Below are positions 7,404 through 14,652 of a stretch of 18,910 nt of DNA, one piece after another. The DNA is from CBDVAK01 sp965371945 (GTDB lineage: Bacteria; Pseudomonadota; Gammaproteobacteria; Competibacterales; JAHEDQ01). Location: the NCBI GenBank assembly GCA_965371945.1, contig CBDVAK010000032.1, positions 1 to 18,910 on the forward strand, read 5' to 3'. Numbering within the stretch: the first letter of the stretch is position 1; every line of letters starts with the position of its first letter. The translations under genes were made by a program, and so were the position numbers. Below the pieces are notes generated by a model. The model worked only from the letters and a program-made list of their open reading frames with translations. It did no database searches and was not told the origin of the DNA.

Positions 7404-8426
7404 TCAGACCGGACTCATCAAGCGATGGCCATCGGCGTCGAAAAACAACGGCTCGTGAAAGTCGATGTCGACAGCATCACCTTTTGCCAGTGGCGTGTCC
7501 GGATCCACCAGGGTGACGATGCGTTCGTCTCCAAAGCTGACATGCAGATGGTTCTGGTCGCCCAGATGCTCGATCCACTCGACCCGGCCGTGTCCCGGCC
7601 CATCCACCGCCTTGTGAATCGTCAGGTGTTCGGTGCGCGCAGCCACCGTGACTGCGCCGGGGGGTGCAGGTGCGGTATTGGCGAGCGCGACCGGCAGCAC
7701 GTTGATGGCGGGCTGGCCCAACCGTGTCGCCACATAGAGGCTGCTGGGTTGCTGGTAGATTTCTCTGGGGGTGCCGACCTGGACCAATCTTCCTGCGCGG
7801 ATGACACCGATGCGGTCGGCCATGGTCATGGCCTCGATCTGGTCGTGGGTAACATAGAGTATGGTCGCGCTCAGTTCTTTTTGTATGCGCTTGAGTTCGA
7901 CGCGCAGCTCGGCGCGCAGCTTGGCATCCAGTGACGACAACGGCTCGTCCATCAGATAGATGCGTGGTTCCCGAACCAGCGCGCGACCGATGGCGACACG
8001 CTGCATCTCTCCGCCGGACAGCCGCGTCGCACGGTTTTCCAGCTTGTCGCTGATGTGCAGCATTTCCGCGATCGCGGTGACCCGTTCCCTGATCTGTTCT
8101 CGAGTGTGTGGATGAGCCGGGGAGCGCAGCGGGAAGGCCAGGTTGTCATACACCGACAGGTGCGGATAAAGCGAGTATTGCTGGAACACAAAGGTGACGT
8201 CCCGGGAAGCAGGTTCGAGGCTGCTGACGTTTTCGCCGGCAATCGTGATGCGCCCTGCGTCGAGCCGCTCCAGTCCCGCCACCAACCGCAGGGTGGTGGT
8301 TTTGCCGGCCCCCGTAGGGCCCAGCAACACCACCAGTTCGCCGTCTCCGATGGTGAGGTCGAGCCGGTCCACGGCCGCGACACCGTCGAAATGCTTGCTG
8401 ATACCATCGAGTACCACCTCAGCCAT
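7404..8426 (-). CDS. CUT1-type sugar ABC transporter ATPase (second subunit)
   Basis: Cytoplasmic ATPase of the sugar/polyol importer, 340 residues. It shows Walker A GPTGAGKT, signature LSGGEMQRVAIGRAL, Walker B IYLMDEPLSSLD and H-loop VTHDQIEAMTMADRI, followed by a TOBE-like C-terminal domain (VAARTEHLTIHK, FDADGHRLMSPV). The start at 8426 (MAEVVLDGISKHF) overlaps the stop of the other ATPase by eight bases (ATGGCTGA). Upstream in-frame sequence is an out-of-frame reading of the first ATPase. Two distinct ATPases in one sugar operon suggest a heterodimeric motor, as in the rhizobial GlpS/GlpT glycerol importer. Confidence 0.93.
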   Translation of the reverse strand: MAEVVLDGISKHFDGVAAVDRLDLTIGDGELVVLLGPTGAGKTTTLRLVAGLERLDAGRITIAGENVSSLEPASRDVTFVFQQYSLYPHLSVYDNLAFPLRSPAHPHTREQIRERVTAIAEMLHISDKLENRATRLSGGEMQRVAIGRALVREPRIYLMDEPLSSLDAKLRAELRVELKRIQKELSATILYVTHDQIEAMTMADRIGVIRAGRLVQVGTPREIYQQPSSLYVATRLGQPAINVLPVALANTAPAPPGAVTVAARTEHLTIHKAVDGPGHGRVEWIEHLGDQNHLHVSFGDERIVTLVDPDTPLAKGDAVDIDFHEPLFFDADGHRLMSPV

Positions 8427-9519
8427 CGCTGGCCCCTCGTTGGTGCAAGGCGGTGCGGATCGCGCGGCCGCTGTCTTTTTCGAACAGTGACAGCCGGTCG
8501 GAAAGAAAGGTGAGGCCGACACTGGCGCCACTTCGGACTTGTTCTCGGGCCGGGACCTTGGCTTTGACCTGCCCATGGGGCGTATCGATGGTGACGATCT
8601 GATTGGTGCCCAGGTATTCGGTGGCGAACACCTCTCCGCGCAACGGGGAGGTGTCATGGATCCTGATGTGCTCGGGTCGGATTCCCAGGACCAGGTCGCG
8701 CTCACTGAGCGTTTCATCGACCTGCGGCAACCCAATCTGCGCCCCGTTCAGGGCAATGCTGCTGTCGCCTCGTGTCAGGGCAGCGCGAAGATCGAGAAAA
8801 TTCATGGGTGGCGAGCCGACGAAGTCGGCAACGAAGAGGCTGGCCGGGCAGTCGTATATTTCCTGCGGCCCGCCGAATTGTTCGATGCCGCCCTGGTTCA
8901 TGATCACGATCTTGTCGGCCATGGCCATGGCCTCCATCTGGTCGTGGGTGACGTAGACGGTGGTGGCCGATATGCGGTTGTGAAGCTGGCGCAGTTCTTC
9001 ACACATCAGTGTTCTGAATTCGCTGTCCAGCGTTCCCAGCGGTTCATCCATCAAGAATGCCTTGGGACGCCGGATGATGGCGCGGCCCAGCGCCACTCGC
9101 TGGCGGTCACCACCGGCCAGCACGGACACCGGTTTGGCCAGCAGGTGGTCGATTCGCAGCAGCCGGGCGGTTTCCTCGACCCGCTGGCGGATCTCCCGGC
9201 GCGGGGTTCCCTGACACTTGAGCGGAAAGCCGATGTTCTGGCGTACGTTCATGTGCGGGTATAGCGCGAACATCTGGAACACGAAAGCGATGTCGCGCTG
9301 CGAGGCCCTGTTGAAAGTGACATCGCTGCCGTCCAGCAGGATGCGTCCCGAACTGGGCAGTTCCAGACCGGCGATCATACGCAGCGTGGTGGTCTTGCCG
9401 CAGCCGGAAGGGCCGAGCATCACGAAGAATTCGCCGTCGTGGATGGTAAAGGATGAATCCTGTACCGCCACGAAGTCATCGAAGGTCTTGCGCAGATTTT
9501 CGACCCGGATCTCCGCCAT
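8419..9519 (-). CDS. CUT1-type sugar ABC transporter ATPase (first subunit, altered signature motif)
   Basis: Cytoplasmic ATPase, 366 residues from ATG 9519 (MAEIRVENLRKTFDDF). It has Walker A GPSGCGKT, Walker B KAFLMDEPLGTLD, H-loop VTHDQMEAMAMADKI and a TOBE-like C-terminal region with GIRPEHIRIHD. The signature reads VLAGGDRQRVALGRAI, so the serine of LSGGQ is alanine and the glutamine is aspartate. Aspartate is common in this subgroup from memory; alanine is the notable change. If it pairs with the neighbouring ATPase, one of the two composite ATP sites would be degenerate. The start is two bases after the stop of the small membrane protein, and its stop overlaps the next ATPase. Confidence 0.93.
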   Translation of the reverse strand: MAEIRVENLRKTFDDFVAVQDSSFTIHDGEFFVMLGPSGCGKTTTLRMIAGLELPSSGRILLDGSDVTFNRASQRDIAFVFQMFALYPHMNVRQNIGFPLKCQGTPRREIRQRVEETARLLRIDHLLAKPVSVLAGGDRQRVALGRAIIRRPKAFLMDEPLGTLDSEFRTLMCEELRQLHNRISATTVYVTHDQMEAMAMADKIVIMNQGGIEQFGGPQEIYDCPASLFVADFVGSPPMNFLDLRAALTRGDSSIALNGAQIGLPQVDETLSERDLVLGIRPEHIRIHDTSPLRGEVFATEYLGTNQIVTIDTPHGQVKAKVPAREQVRSGASVGLTFLSDRLSLFEKDSGRAIRTALHQRGASDG

Positions 9520-9521
9520 CG

Positions 9522-9752
9522 TCAAACCTGGTCGGGAAAGTGGCTGACGACGATGAACATGACCGTGCCGGTCAGGATGGTTACGAACGAATAGGTGTAG
9601 AGCACCAGCAAGAACGGCTGCATGAGCATGAAGACGCCGACCGCAATGATGGCCGTGGCGGCGTTTTCCCAGGGCCCCCGTCGCAGAAAACGCCGCTTTC
9701 GAGGCGTCATCGGCTTCACCGCGGGGCGTTTTGACAGTGTCTGTCGGTTCAT
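9522..9752 (-). CDS. Small two-helix membrane protein of the sugar ABC operon
   Basis: 76-residue protein with a very basic N-terminal tail (SKRPAVKPMTPRKRRFLRRGPWE). Two hydrophobic segments follow: AATAIIAVGVFMLMQPFLLVLYTYSF and, after a short turn, VTILTGTVMFIVVSHFP. The basic tail predicts a cytoplasmic N-terminus. The gene overlaps the upstream permease by four bases (AATGA) and is followed two bases later by the first ATPase. That is strong evidence it is translated as part of the transporter. Small membrane proteins in this slot are known from other ABC sugar/polyol operons, such as GlpU of the glycerol importer, but this one does not obviously match DUF2160. Its function is unknown; an accessory or assembly subunit is the natural guess. 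Confidence 0.8.
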   Translation of the reverse strand: MNRQTLSKRPAVKPMTPRKRRFLRRGPWENAATAIIAVGVFMLMQPFLLVLYTYSFVTILTGTVMFIVVSHFPDQV

Positions 9753-10693
9753 TTCCGCACCGCCCCGAAGGTGATCCCACGCAGCAGGTGCTTTCTGAGC
9801 AGGATCGTGAACACCACGATGGGGATCAGGAACAGGGTGGTGCCGGCTGCCACCGCCGGCCAGTCGAGACCTCCTTCGCCGATGATGGTGGGGATGAACG
9901 GCGGCGCCGTCTGCGCGGTACCGGACGTCAGCAACAGGGCGAAAGCGTACTCGTTCCAGGCAAAGATCAGACAGAAAATGGCGGTGGCCGCGATCCCCGT
10001 CGCCGCCTGCGGCAGCACGGCCCGCAGGAACGCCTGAAAACGGGTGTAGCCGTCGATCATCGCGGCCTCCTCGTATTCACGTGGTATCTCATCGATAAAT
10101 CCCTTCAGCAACCACACTGCGAGCGACACGTTCACCGCTGTGTAGAGGATGATCATGCCCAGATGGGTGTCGGACAGTCCGATAGTCCGGTACATCAGAA
10201 AGATCGGGATGGCGACCGCGATGGGCGGCATCATGCGGGTCGAGAGTATGAAAAACAGCAGGTCATCCTGCAATGGCACCTTGAACCGTGAGAATCCGTA
10301 TGCCGCCAGGGTTCCGAGCAGCACCGACAGAAAGGTGGAACCGAAGCCGATGATGATGGAGTTCAGCATGCGCTCGCCAAACTTCGAGGGCCCGGCGATC
10401 ACCAGTTGGCGCGAGCGAACCAGCTTCTCGTACCAGGTTGTCGGCGGCGGCAGGCTGTCCATGTACTCGGCGGTCTGGCGGCTGCGGGTGGTGAACAAGT
10501 TGACATAGCCTTCGAGTGAGGGTTCGAAGACCACCTTGGGCGGGTAGGAGATGGAATCCTGGGGTGTTTTGAAGCCGGTCATGAATATCCACACCAGCGG
10601 CAGGATGGTGATCAGCGCATACGCAGCCACCGTCAAACCGGCCAGACGCTTACCCCAGCGCCCCTCATTCGCGACCGAGTGTGCGCTATTCAT
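9749..10693 (-). CDS. CUT1-type sugar ABC transporter permease (MalG-like)
   Basis: Inner-membrane permease, 314 residues from the ATG at 10693, whose ATGA overlap with the preceding permease supports this start. The N-terminal helix AGLTVAAYALITILPLVWIFMTGFK and the EAA loop EYEEAAMIDGYTRFQAFLRAVLP (about residues 205-228) identify the MalG type. A long extracytoplasmic insertion (about residues 45-100, TTRSRQTAEYMDSLPPPTTWYEKL) lies after the first helix. The C-terminus is LLRKHLLRGITFGAVRK. In-frame sequence upstream to 11098 is antisense-of-frame reading through the first permease and is not part of the gene. Confidence 0.93.
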   Translation of the reverse strand: MNSAHSVANEGRWGKRLAGLTVAAYALITILPLVWIFMTGFKTPQDSISYPPKVVFEPSLEGYVNLFTTRSRQTAEYMDSLPPPTTWYEKLVRSRQLVIAGPSKFGERMLNSIIIGFGSTFLSVLLGTLAAYGFSRFKVPLQDDLLFFILSTRMMPPIAVAIPIFLMYRTIGLSDTHLGMIILYTAVNVSLAVWLLKGFIDEIPREYEEAAMIDGYTRFQAFLRAVLPQAATGIAATAIFCLIFAWNEYAFALLLTSGTAQTAPPFIPTIIGEGGLDWPAVAAGTTLFLIPIVVFTILLRKHLLRGITFGAVRK

Positions 10694-11658
10694 CGTTGTT
10701 TGAGCCGGTTGAGCGCCTTGACGTAGATGCTGGCAGCCCCGAACACCGTCACGAACAATATGACAGCGAAAGCCGACGAGTAACCCGTGCGCCATTTTTC
10801 GAAGGCTTCGCGTTTCAGATTGATCGATGCCAGCTCGGTTACGGAACCCGGGCCGCCTGAGGTGAGTTCGACCACCAGATCGAACATCTTGAAATTTTCG
10901 ATAGCCCGAAACAGCACCGCCAGCATCAGAAAGGGCAGCACCATGGGCAGCGTGATTGACCAGAATTGCCGCCATGGCGAGGCCCGGTCGATCTCGGCGG
11001 CTTCGTAGAGATACTCGGGTATGGAGCGCAGCCCGGCCAGGCAGATCAGCATGATATAGGGGGTCCACATCCAGGTATCGACGATGACGATTGCCCACGG
11101 CGCGAGATGAACATCGCCGATCATCTGGAACGAGGACGGCGGGATGCCGGTAAAGAAAGACACCACGTAGTTGAACAGCCCGATCTGTGGCTGGTACAGA
11201 AAAGTCCAGAAATTTCCCACCACGGCCGGCGACAGCATCATTGGCAGCAGGATCACCGTGGTCCAGAAACCATGACCCTTGAACTGCCTGTTGATCAACC
11301 AGGCCAGCCCGAAACCGATGATCACCTGAAACGACATGGTCCAGAACAGAAAATGCGCGGTGACCTGCAGGGTGTGCCAGATATCGGTATCGGTCAGCAC
11401 ACGCTCGTAATTTCTAAGGCCGACAAACTCGACGGGTCGGGTCAGCCGGTTCGCCTTGTAGTTGGTAAAGGACAGGTAAACGGTCCAGATCAATGGAAAG
11501 ATGTTGATCGCCAGCAGCAGCGCGATGGTGGGTGAGATAAACAGCCAGGCGATGGCGCGGTCCGACAACCCCCTGACCCGGCGCACTACCGGCAGCGGGG
11601 TGGCGCGGGCAGCCCGCTCGGCGAGTTTGTCTATCTTGTTGTGGCGGTCGTTGGCCAT
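10690..11658 (-). CDS. CUT1-type sugar ABC transporter permease (MalF-like)
   Basis: Inner-membrane permease, 322 residues. A basic cytoplasmic N-terminus (MANDRHNKIDKLAERAAR) is followed by a first helix at about residues 36-60 (IAWLFISPTIALLLAINIFPLIW) and roughly five more. The EAA loop EYLYEAAEIDRASPWRQFWSITLP docks on the ATPase. YLSFTNYKANRL after helix 1 is typical of UgpA/MalF-like proteins. It lies 75 bases after the binding-protein gene, with a hairpin in the gap, and overlaps the second permease by four bases. Confidence 0.93.
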   Translation of the reverse strand: MANDRHNKIDKLAERAARATPLPVVRRVRGLSDRAIAWLFISPTIALLLAINIFPLIWTVYLSFTNYKANRLTRPVEFVGLRNYERVLTDTDIWHTLQVTAHFLFWTMSFQVIIGFGLAWLINRQFKGHGFWTTVILLPMMLSPAVVGNFWTFLYQPQIGLFNYVVSFFTGIPPSSFQMIGDVHLAPWAIVIVDTWMWTPYIMLICLAGLRSIPEYLYEAAEIDRASPWRQFWSITLPMVLPFLMLAVLFRAIENFKMFDLVVELTSGGPGSVTELASINLKREAFEKWRTGYSSAFAVILFVTVFGAASIYVKALNRLKQR

Positions 11659-11690
11659 GAAGTCTGTCTGCCGCTCTGGTTCGCCGCAAC

Positions 11691-11713
11691 CCCCACCCGG
11701 TTTGCGGGCGGGG
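11691..11713 (-). promoter_or_regulatory. Intercistronic GC-rich hairpin after sugar-binding-protein gene
   Basis: Nine-base arms (11691-11699 and 11705-11713) with a five-base loop, 20 bases past the stop of the binding-protein gene. The one DNA mismatch becomes G-U in the minus-strand RNA. No T-run follows. It probably stabilises the upstream part of the message or partly terminates transcription, raising binding-protein output relative to the membrane subunits. Confidence 0.6.
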
Positions 11714-11733
11714 ATCGCATCTCGTCTACGGAC

Positions 11734-13062
11734 TTAGAGCTTGCCTTCTTCCTGGAAGGTTTCGGTCCAGTCGTCCTTGAGTTTGTCCAGGGCTTCCTGC
11801 GCGGTGCCCTGATCAGCAACGATGTAGTCGTGCAGACGTTTTTGCATGGCCAGCAGCAGCTCCGCGTAGGCCGGTTCCTGCCAGAAATCACGCACACTGC
11901 CCATGGCTTTCAGAAAGTCGGCCGCAAACGGCTGGCTGTCCGGAAACGAGGGGTCATTAAGTACCGCCAGGGAGCAGGAGTAGCCACCCAGAGCCCACCA
12001 CTTTTTCTGTACTTCAGGCTGTGCGAACCATTTGATGTACTCCAGCGCTTCCTTTTGCTTGTCCGAGTAGGACACCACCGACATGCCCTGCCCGCCGAGC
12101 GTGGACGCCTGGACTTTCTGGCCCGGGTTGACGAAGAAACCGATCTTGTCGCCACCGACATCCGGGTCCTTGTAGAGCCCTGGAAAGAAAGCGAACCAGT
12201 TCATGGCCATGGCCACCTGGCCGGACTTGAACGCGTCCAGGCTTTCCTGCATATAGCTGTCCGTGTAGCCCGGTGGCGTGCAGCACTGATAAAGTTCCTT
12301 GTAGAACTCCAGGGCTTCGACGGCATCGGGCGAGTTGATCACACCGTCCATCTGGTAGGAGCCGGGCGGGTCTTCGTACTTGAAATCCCAGGCGTACAAT
12401 GCACCCGTGGCGCCCATGGTGATGCCTTCGGATCCGCGTTCGGTGAAGATCGCGGCGCCATAGACGGTCTTGCCGTCTATGTCCCGTCTCTGGAAGAACT
12501 CGGCGATGTCCTTGAGTTCGTACTGGGTGTTGGGTGGTCCCAGTTCACGCCCGTATTTCTCCTTGAATTCTTTCTGCAGTTCCGGGCGGGAGAACCAGTC
12601 CTTGCGATAGAACCAGGCGTTGGCATCACCCATCGCCGGCAGCGCCCAGTAGTTCGGAGTGCCTTTTGGCCAGGTCGAGTAGGCATAGACGGTCGCCGGG
12701 GCGAAGTCGTCCATGGAGATATTCTCGGAATCGAAGAAGTCGTTGAGCTTGACGTAGTGACCATTCTCCGCGCCGCCTCCGATCCATTGGCTGTCACCGA
12801 TCATCAGATCGCAGAGTTTGCCACCGGAGTTCAGCTCGTTGAGCATCCGGGCGGCAAAGTTTGGCCAGGGCACGAACTCGAACTTCATCTGGATACCGGT
12901 TTCGGCGGTAAAGTCCTTGGACAGTTCGACCAGTGCATTGGCCGGATCCCAGGCCGCCCAGCACAGGGTAATCTCCTCCGCCGCCTGAACCGTGTTGACC
13001 GCGGTTGCCGATAGCAGGGCGGCACCTACCAATGATGCGGTGTAGTAGTGGACTTTCCTCAT
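11734..13062 (-). CDS. CUT1-type sugar ABC transporter periplasmic binding protein
   Basis: Periplasmic receptor of the sugar/polyol importer, 442 residues. The start at 13062 gives a clean signal peptide (MRKVHYYTASLVGAALLSATAVNTVQA then AEEITLCW) and has a strong GGAGGAG site five bases upstream. A longer in-frame reading from 13167 adds 35 residues with no signal character and is rejected. Family-1 solute-binding features include GIQMKFEFVPWPNFAARML, DLMIGDSQWIGGGAENGHYVKLNDF, the hinge-region FKSGQVAMAMNWFAFFPG and TLGGQGMSVVSYSDKQKEALEYIKW. Many aromatic residues suit a carbohydrate ligand. The substrate is not known; the oxidoreductase and isomerase upstream suggest a sugar, anhydrosugar or polyol. 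Confidence 0.93.
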   Translation of the reverse strand: MRKVHYYTASLVGAALLSATAVNTVQAAEEITLCWAAWDPANALVELSKDFTAETGIQMKFEFVPWPNFAARMLNELNSGGKLCDLMIGDSQWIGGGAENGHYVKLNDFFDSENISMDDFAPATVYAYSTWPKGTPNYWALPAMGDANAWFYRKDWFSRPELQKEFKEKYGRELGPPNTQYELKDIAEFFQRRDIDGKTVYGAAIFTERGSEGITMGATGALYAWDFKYEDPPGSYQMDGVINSPDAVEALEFYKELYQCCTPPGYTDSYMQESLDAFKSGQVAMAMNWFAFFPGLYKDPDVGGDKIGFFVNPGQKVQASTLGGQGMSVVSYSDKQKEALEYIKWFAQPEVQKKWWALGGYSCSLAVLNDPSFPDSQPFAADFLKAMGSVRDFWQEPAYAELLLAMQKRLHDYIVADQGTAQEALDKLKDDWTETFQEEGKL

Positions 13063-13207
13063 GGTTCTCCTCCCATCGCTGGGGCTTTGACACGATGACG
13101 CAGAAACCGCGATCGGGTTCATGCGCCGGGCACCGCGCTTGGCGGTCTGGCATCGGCTCGTCGGCACGCTCCGATTCAGTGGTTTGTGCCGGGGCCGAAT
13201 GTTTAGT

Positions 13208-13242
13208 CTTTCATGTTAGTAAAGTTCAATCCGCTAAACTTT
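13208..13242. promoter_or_regulatory. Two overlapping palindromic sites upstream of the sugar-binding-protein gene
   Basis: AAAGTT-N10-AACTTT (13221-13242) and CTTT-N9-AAAG (13208-13224) overlap by four bases. A wider pair GTTTAG/CTAAAC spans 13201-13239. The region is AT-rich in an otherwise GC-rich window. The first site falls within the spacer of the predicted promoter and the second just downstream, an arrangement typical of repressor operators. The regulator is unknown. Confidence 0.45.
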
Positions 13243-13246
13243 TCAA
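13218..13246 (-). promoter_or_regulatory. Putative sigma70 promoter of the importer/Dha operon
   Basis: Minus-strand TTGAAA (13246-13241) and TTTACT (13223-13218) are 17 bases apart, matching five and four of six consensus bases. The predicted start lies about 150 bases before the binding-protein ATG, leaving a long leader. An alternative reading, TTGAAC (13229-13224) with TAAACA (13205-13200) at 18 bases, is weaker. Confidence 0.45.
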
Positions 13247-13267
13247 GAGTGCCGGCAAGCGGGGGAA

Positions 13268-14440
13268 TCAGAGTTTGATCCAGCGCCCTCCGCGGCTGCT
13301 GGAACGCACGGCCGCTTCGATGAAGGCCACCCCGAGGGCACCGTCTTCCAAGGTCGGAAACAGTACCTCGGGATCCGGGTCTCGACCGGCCCGGCGCGCA
13401 ACGATGGCAGCGGCCACCTCGCTATAGATGTTGGCGAAGCCCTCCAGATAACCTTCCGGGTGCCCGGGCGGAACCCTGGTCAGCCGGTCGGCGGCCGTGT
13501 TGGAGCCGTTGCCGCCACGGGTGATCAGCCGCACCGGTTCGCCGAGTTGCGCGTGGCGCAGGGTGTTGGGTTCCTCCTGTCGCCATTCCAGAGCGCCCCT
13601 GGAGCCATAGACCCGCAACCTGAGACCGTTTTCATTGCCGGGCGCCACCTGGCTGGCCCACAACATGCCGCGGGCCCCGCCGCCAAAGCGCAACAGAATC
13701 TGGGCGTTGTCATCGAGCCGTCGCCCGGTCACGAAACTGGTCAGTTCCGCGCACAGCTCCTCGACCTCAAGACCGCTGACGAAGCAGGCCAGATGATAGG
13801 CATGGGTGCCGATGTCGCCGATACAACCACCGATACCCGAGCGTTCCGGATCGGTTCTCCATGCAGCCTGCTTGTGACCCGTGTCCTCGAGTCTTTCGGT
13901 CAGCCAGTCTTGCGGATACTCAGCCTGCACGACGCGGATATCACCGAGCACGCCGTCGCGCACCATGGCCCGGGCCTGCCGCATCATCGGGTAGCCAGAG
14001 TAGTTGTAGGTCACCGCAAACAGCACCCGGTGGCGCTCCGTGAGTTGCCGAAGCTGGCGGGCCTGGTTGGATTTGTGCACCAGTGGCTTGTCGCATATGA
14101 CATGGATGCCGGCACGGATAAATGCTTTGGCAACATCGAAATGCAGGTGATTCGGGGTGACGATGGACACCGCCTCGATACCGTTGTCGAGACGCCGTTC
14201 CCGGTTGGCCATGGTTTGGAAGTCGGGATAGCTGCGTTTCGCATCCAGTCCCAGTTCAGCGGCGGATTCCAGCGCGCGCTGCGGATCACCCGACAACGCG
14301 CCCGCCACCAGCGTGTAGTGGCCGTCCATGCGTGCCGCGATACGGTGAACCGCGCCGATAAACGCACCCTGGCCACCCCCCACCATGCCCAGACGCACTG
14401 GCTCGTCGCGGTGTGATGGCGCTCCGCCTTCGATGGTCAT
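13268..14440 (-). CDS. Gfo/Idh/MocA-family NAD(P)-dependent oxidoreductase
   Basis: Cytoplasmic sugar or polyol dehydrogenase, 390 residues. The N-terminal Rossmann fold has VRLGMVGGGQGAFIGAVHR (residues 15-33) for the dinucleotide. VSIVTPNHLH and CDKPL give the catalytic lysine (Lys118), the usual EKP motif here being DKP. In the C-terminal half, GGCIGDIGTHAYHL supplies Asp209 and His213, completing the Lys-Asp-His set of this family. The GGGxGAFIGxVHR start resembles dehydrogenases that oxidise C3 of sugars or anhydrosugars, such as levoglucosan dehydrogenase; that is recall, not a search. The start has a GGGGGAG site about seven bases upstream. The gene lies 205 bases before the importer operon and 212 after the isomerase gene, same strand. 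Substrate unknown. Confidence 0.92.
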   Translation of the reverse strand: MTIEGGAPSHRDEPVRLGMVGGGQGAFIGAVHRIAARMDGHYTLVAGALSGDPQRALESAAELGLDAKRSYPDFQTMANRERRLDNGIEAVSIVTPNHLHFDVAKAFIRAGIHVICDKPLVHKSNQARQLRQLTERHRVLFAVTYNYSGYPMMRQARAMVRDGVLGDIRVVQAEYPQDWLTERLEDTGHKQAAWRTDPERSGIGGCIGDIGTHAYHLACFVSGLEVEELCAELTSFVTGRRLDDNAQILLRFGGGARGMLWASQVAPGNENGLRLRVYGSRGALEWRQEEPNTLRHAQLGEPVRLITRGGNGSNTAADRLTRVPPGHPEGYLEGFANIYSEVAAAIVARRAGRDPDPEVLFPTLEDGALGVAFIEAAVRSSSRGGRWIKL

Positions 14441-14513
14441 GATGTGCTCCCCCGGTTTTGCAAGTTCTGGCTGGACCTACTGGTTGTAGTCCGATTACGG
14501 AAGGTTGGGGTGC

Positions 14514-14617
14514 CGGGTGCGGGGGGCGCTTGGCAGGGGGCGCCGTGAATACGTCCCTGTAGGCTTGACGGTAGCATCCCTGCTACCGACACCCCTGCCA
14601 AGCGCCCCCCGCACCCG
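14514..14617. repeat. 104-bp nested palindrome (REP/MITE-like intergenic element)
   Basis: Perfect 26-base inverted arms (14514-14539 and 14592-14617) enclose a 52-base loop. Inside the loop, CGGTAGC-ATCCCT-GCTACCG (14569-14588) is a perfect seven-base hairpin, and TAC-GTCCCT-GTA (14550-14561) is a smaller one with a nearly identical loop. The loop core resembles an intergenic repeat I recall from several gammaproteobacterial genomes. The element fills most of the gap between the isomerase and oxidoreductase genes. It could act as an attenuator or terminator for the isomerase transcript, 35 bases past its stop. Confidence 0.85.
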
Positions 14618-14652
14618 ACTTTAGGTTCCGTGGGTTGCGTCCAGCCGTTATC

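Noticed and set aside
7404..8735. 443-codon version of the second ATPase
   Set aside because: The first 103 residues are a shadow of the preceding ATPase gene; the family start is at 8426.
8419..9780. 453-codon version of the first ATPase
   Set aside because: The first 87 residues cover the small membrane-protein gene in another frame; the family start MAEIRVENLRKTF is at 9519.
9749..11098. 449-codon version of the second permease
   Set aside because: The extra 135 N-terminal residues are an out-of-frame reading of the first permease. The ATG at 10693 with its ATGA overlap and a proper first helix is the real start.
11641..13014. 457-codon plus-strand frame over the sugar-binding-protein gene
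   Set aside because: Complete antisense shadow of a gene with a clear signal peptide and ribosome-binding site.
13460..14416. 318-codon plus-strand frame over the oxidoreductase gene
   Set aside because: Antisense shadow; the opposite strand encodes a complete Gfo/Idh/MocA enzyme.
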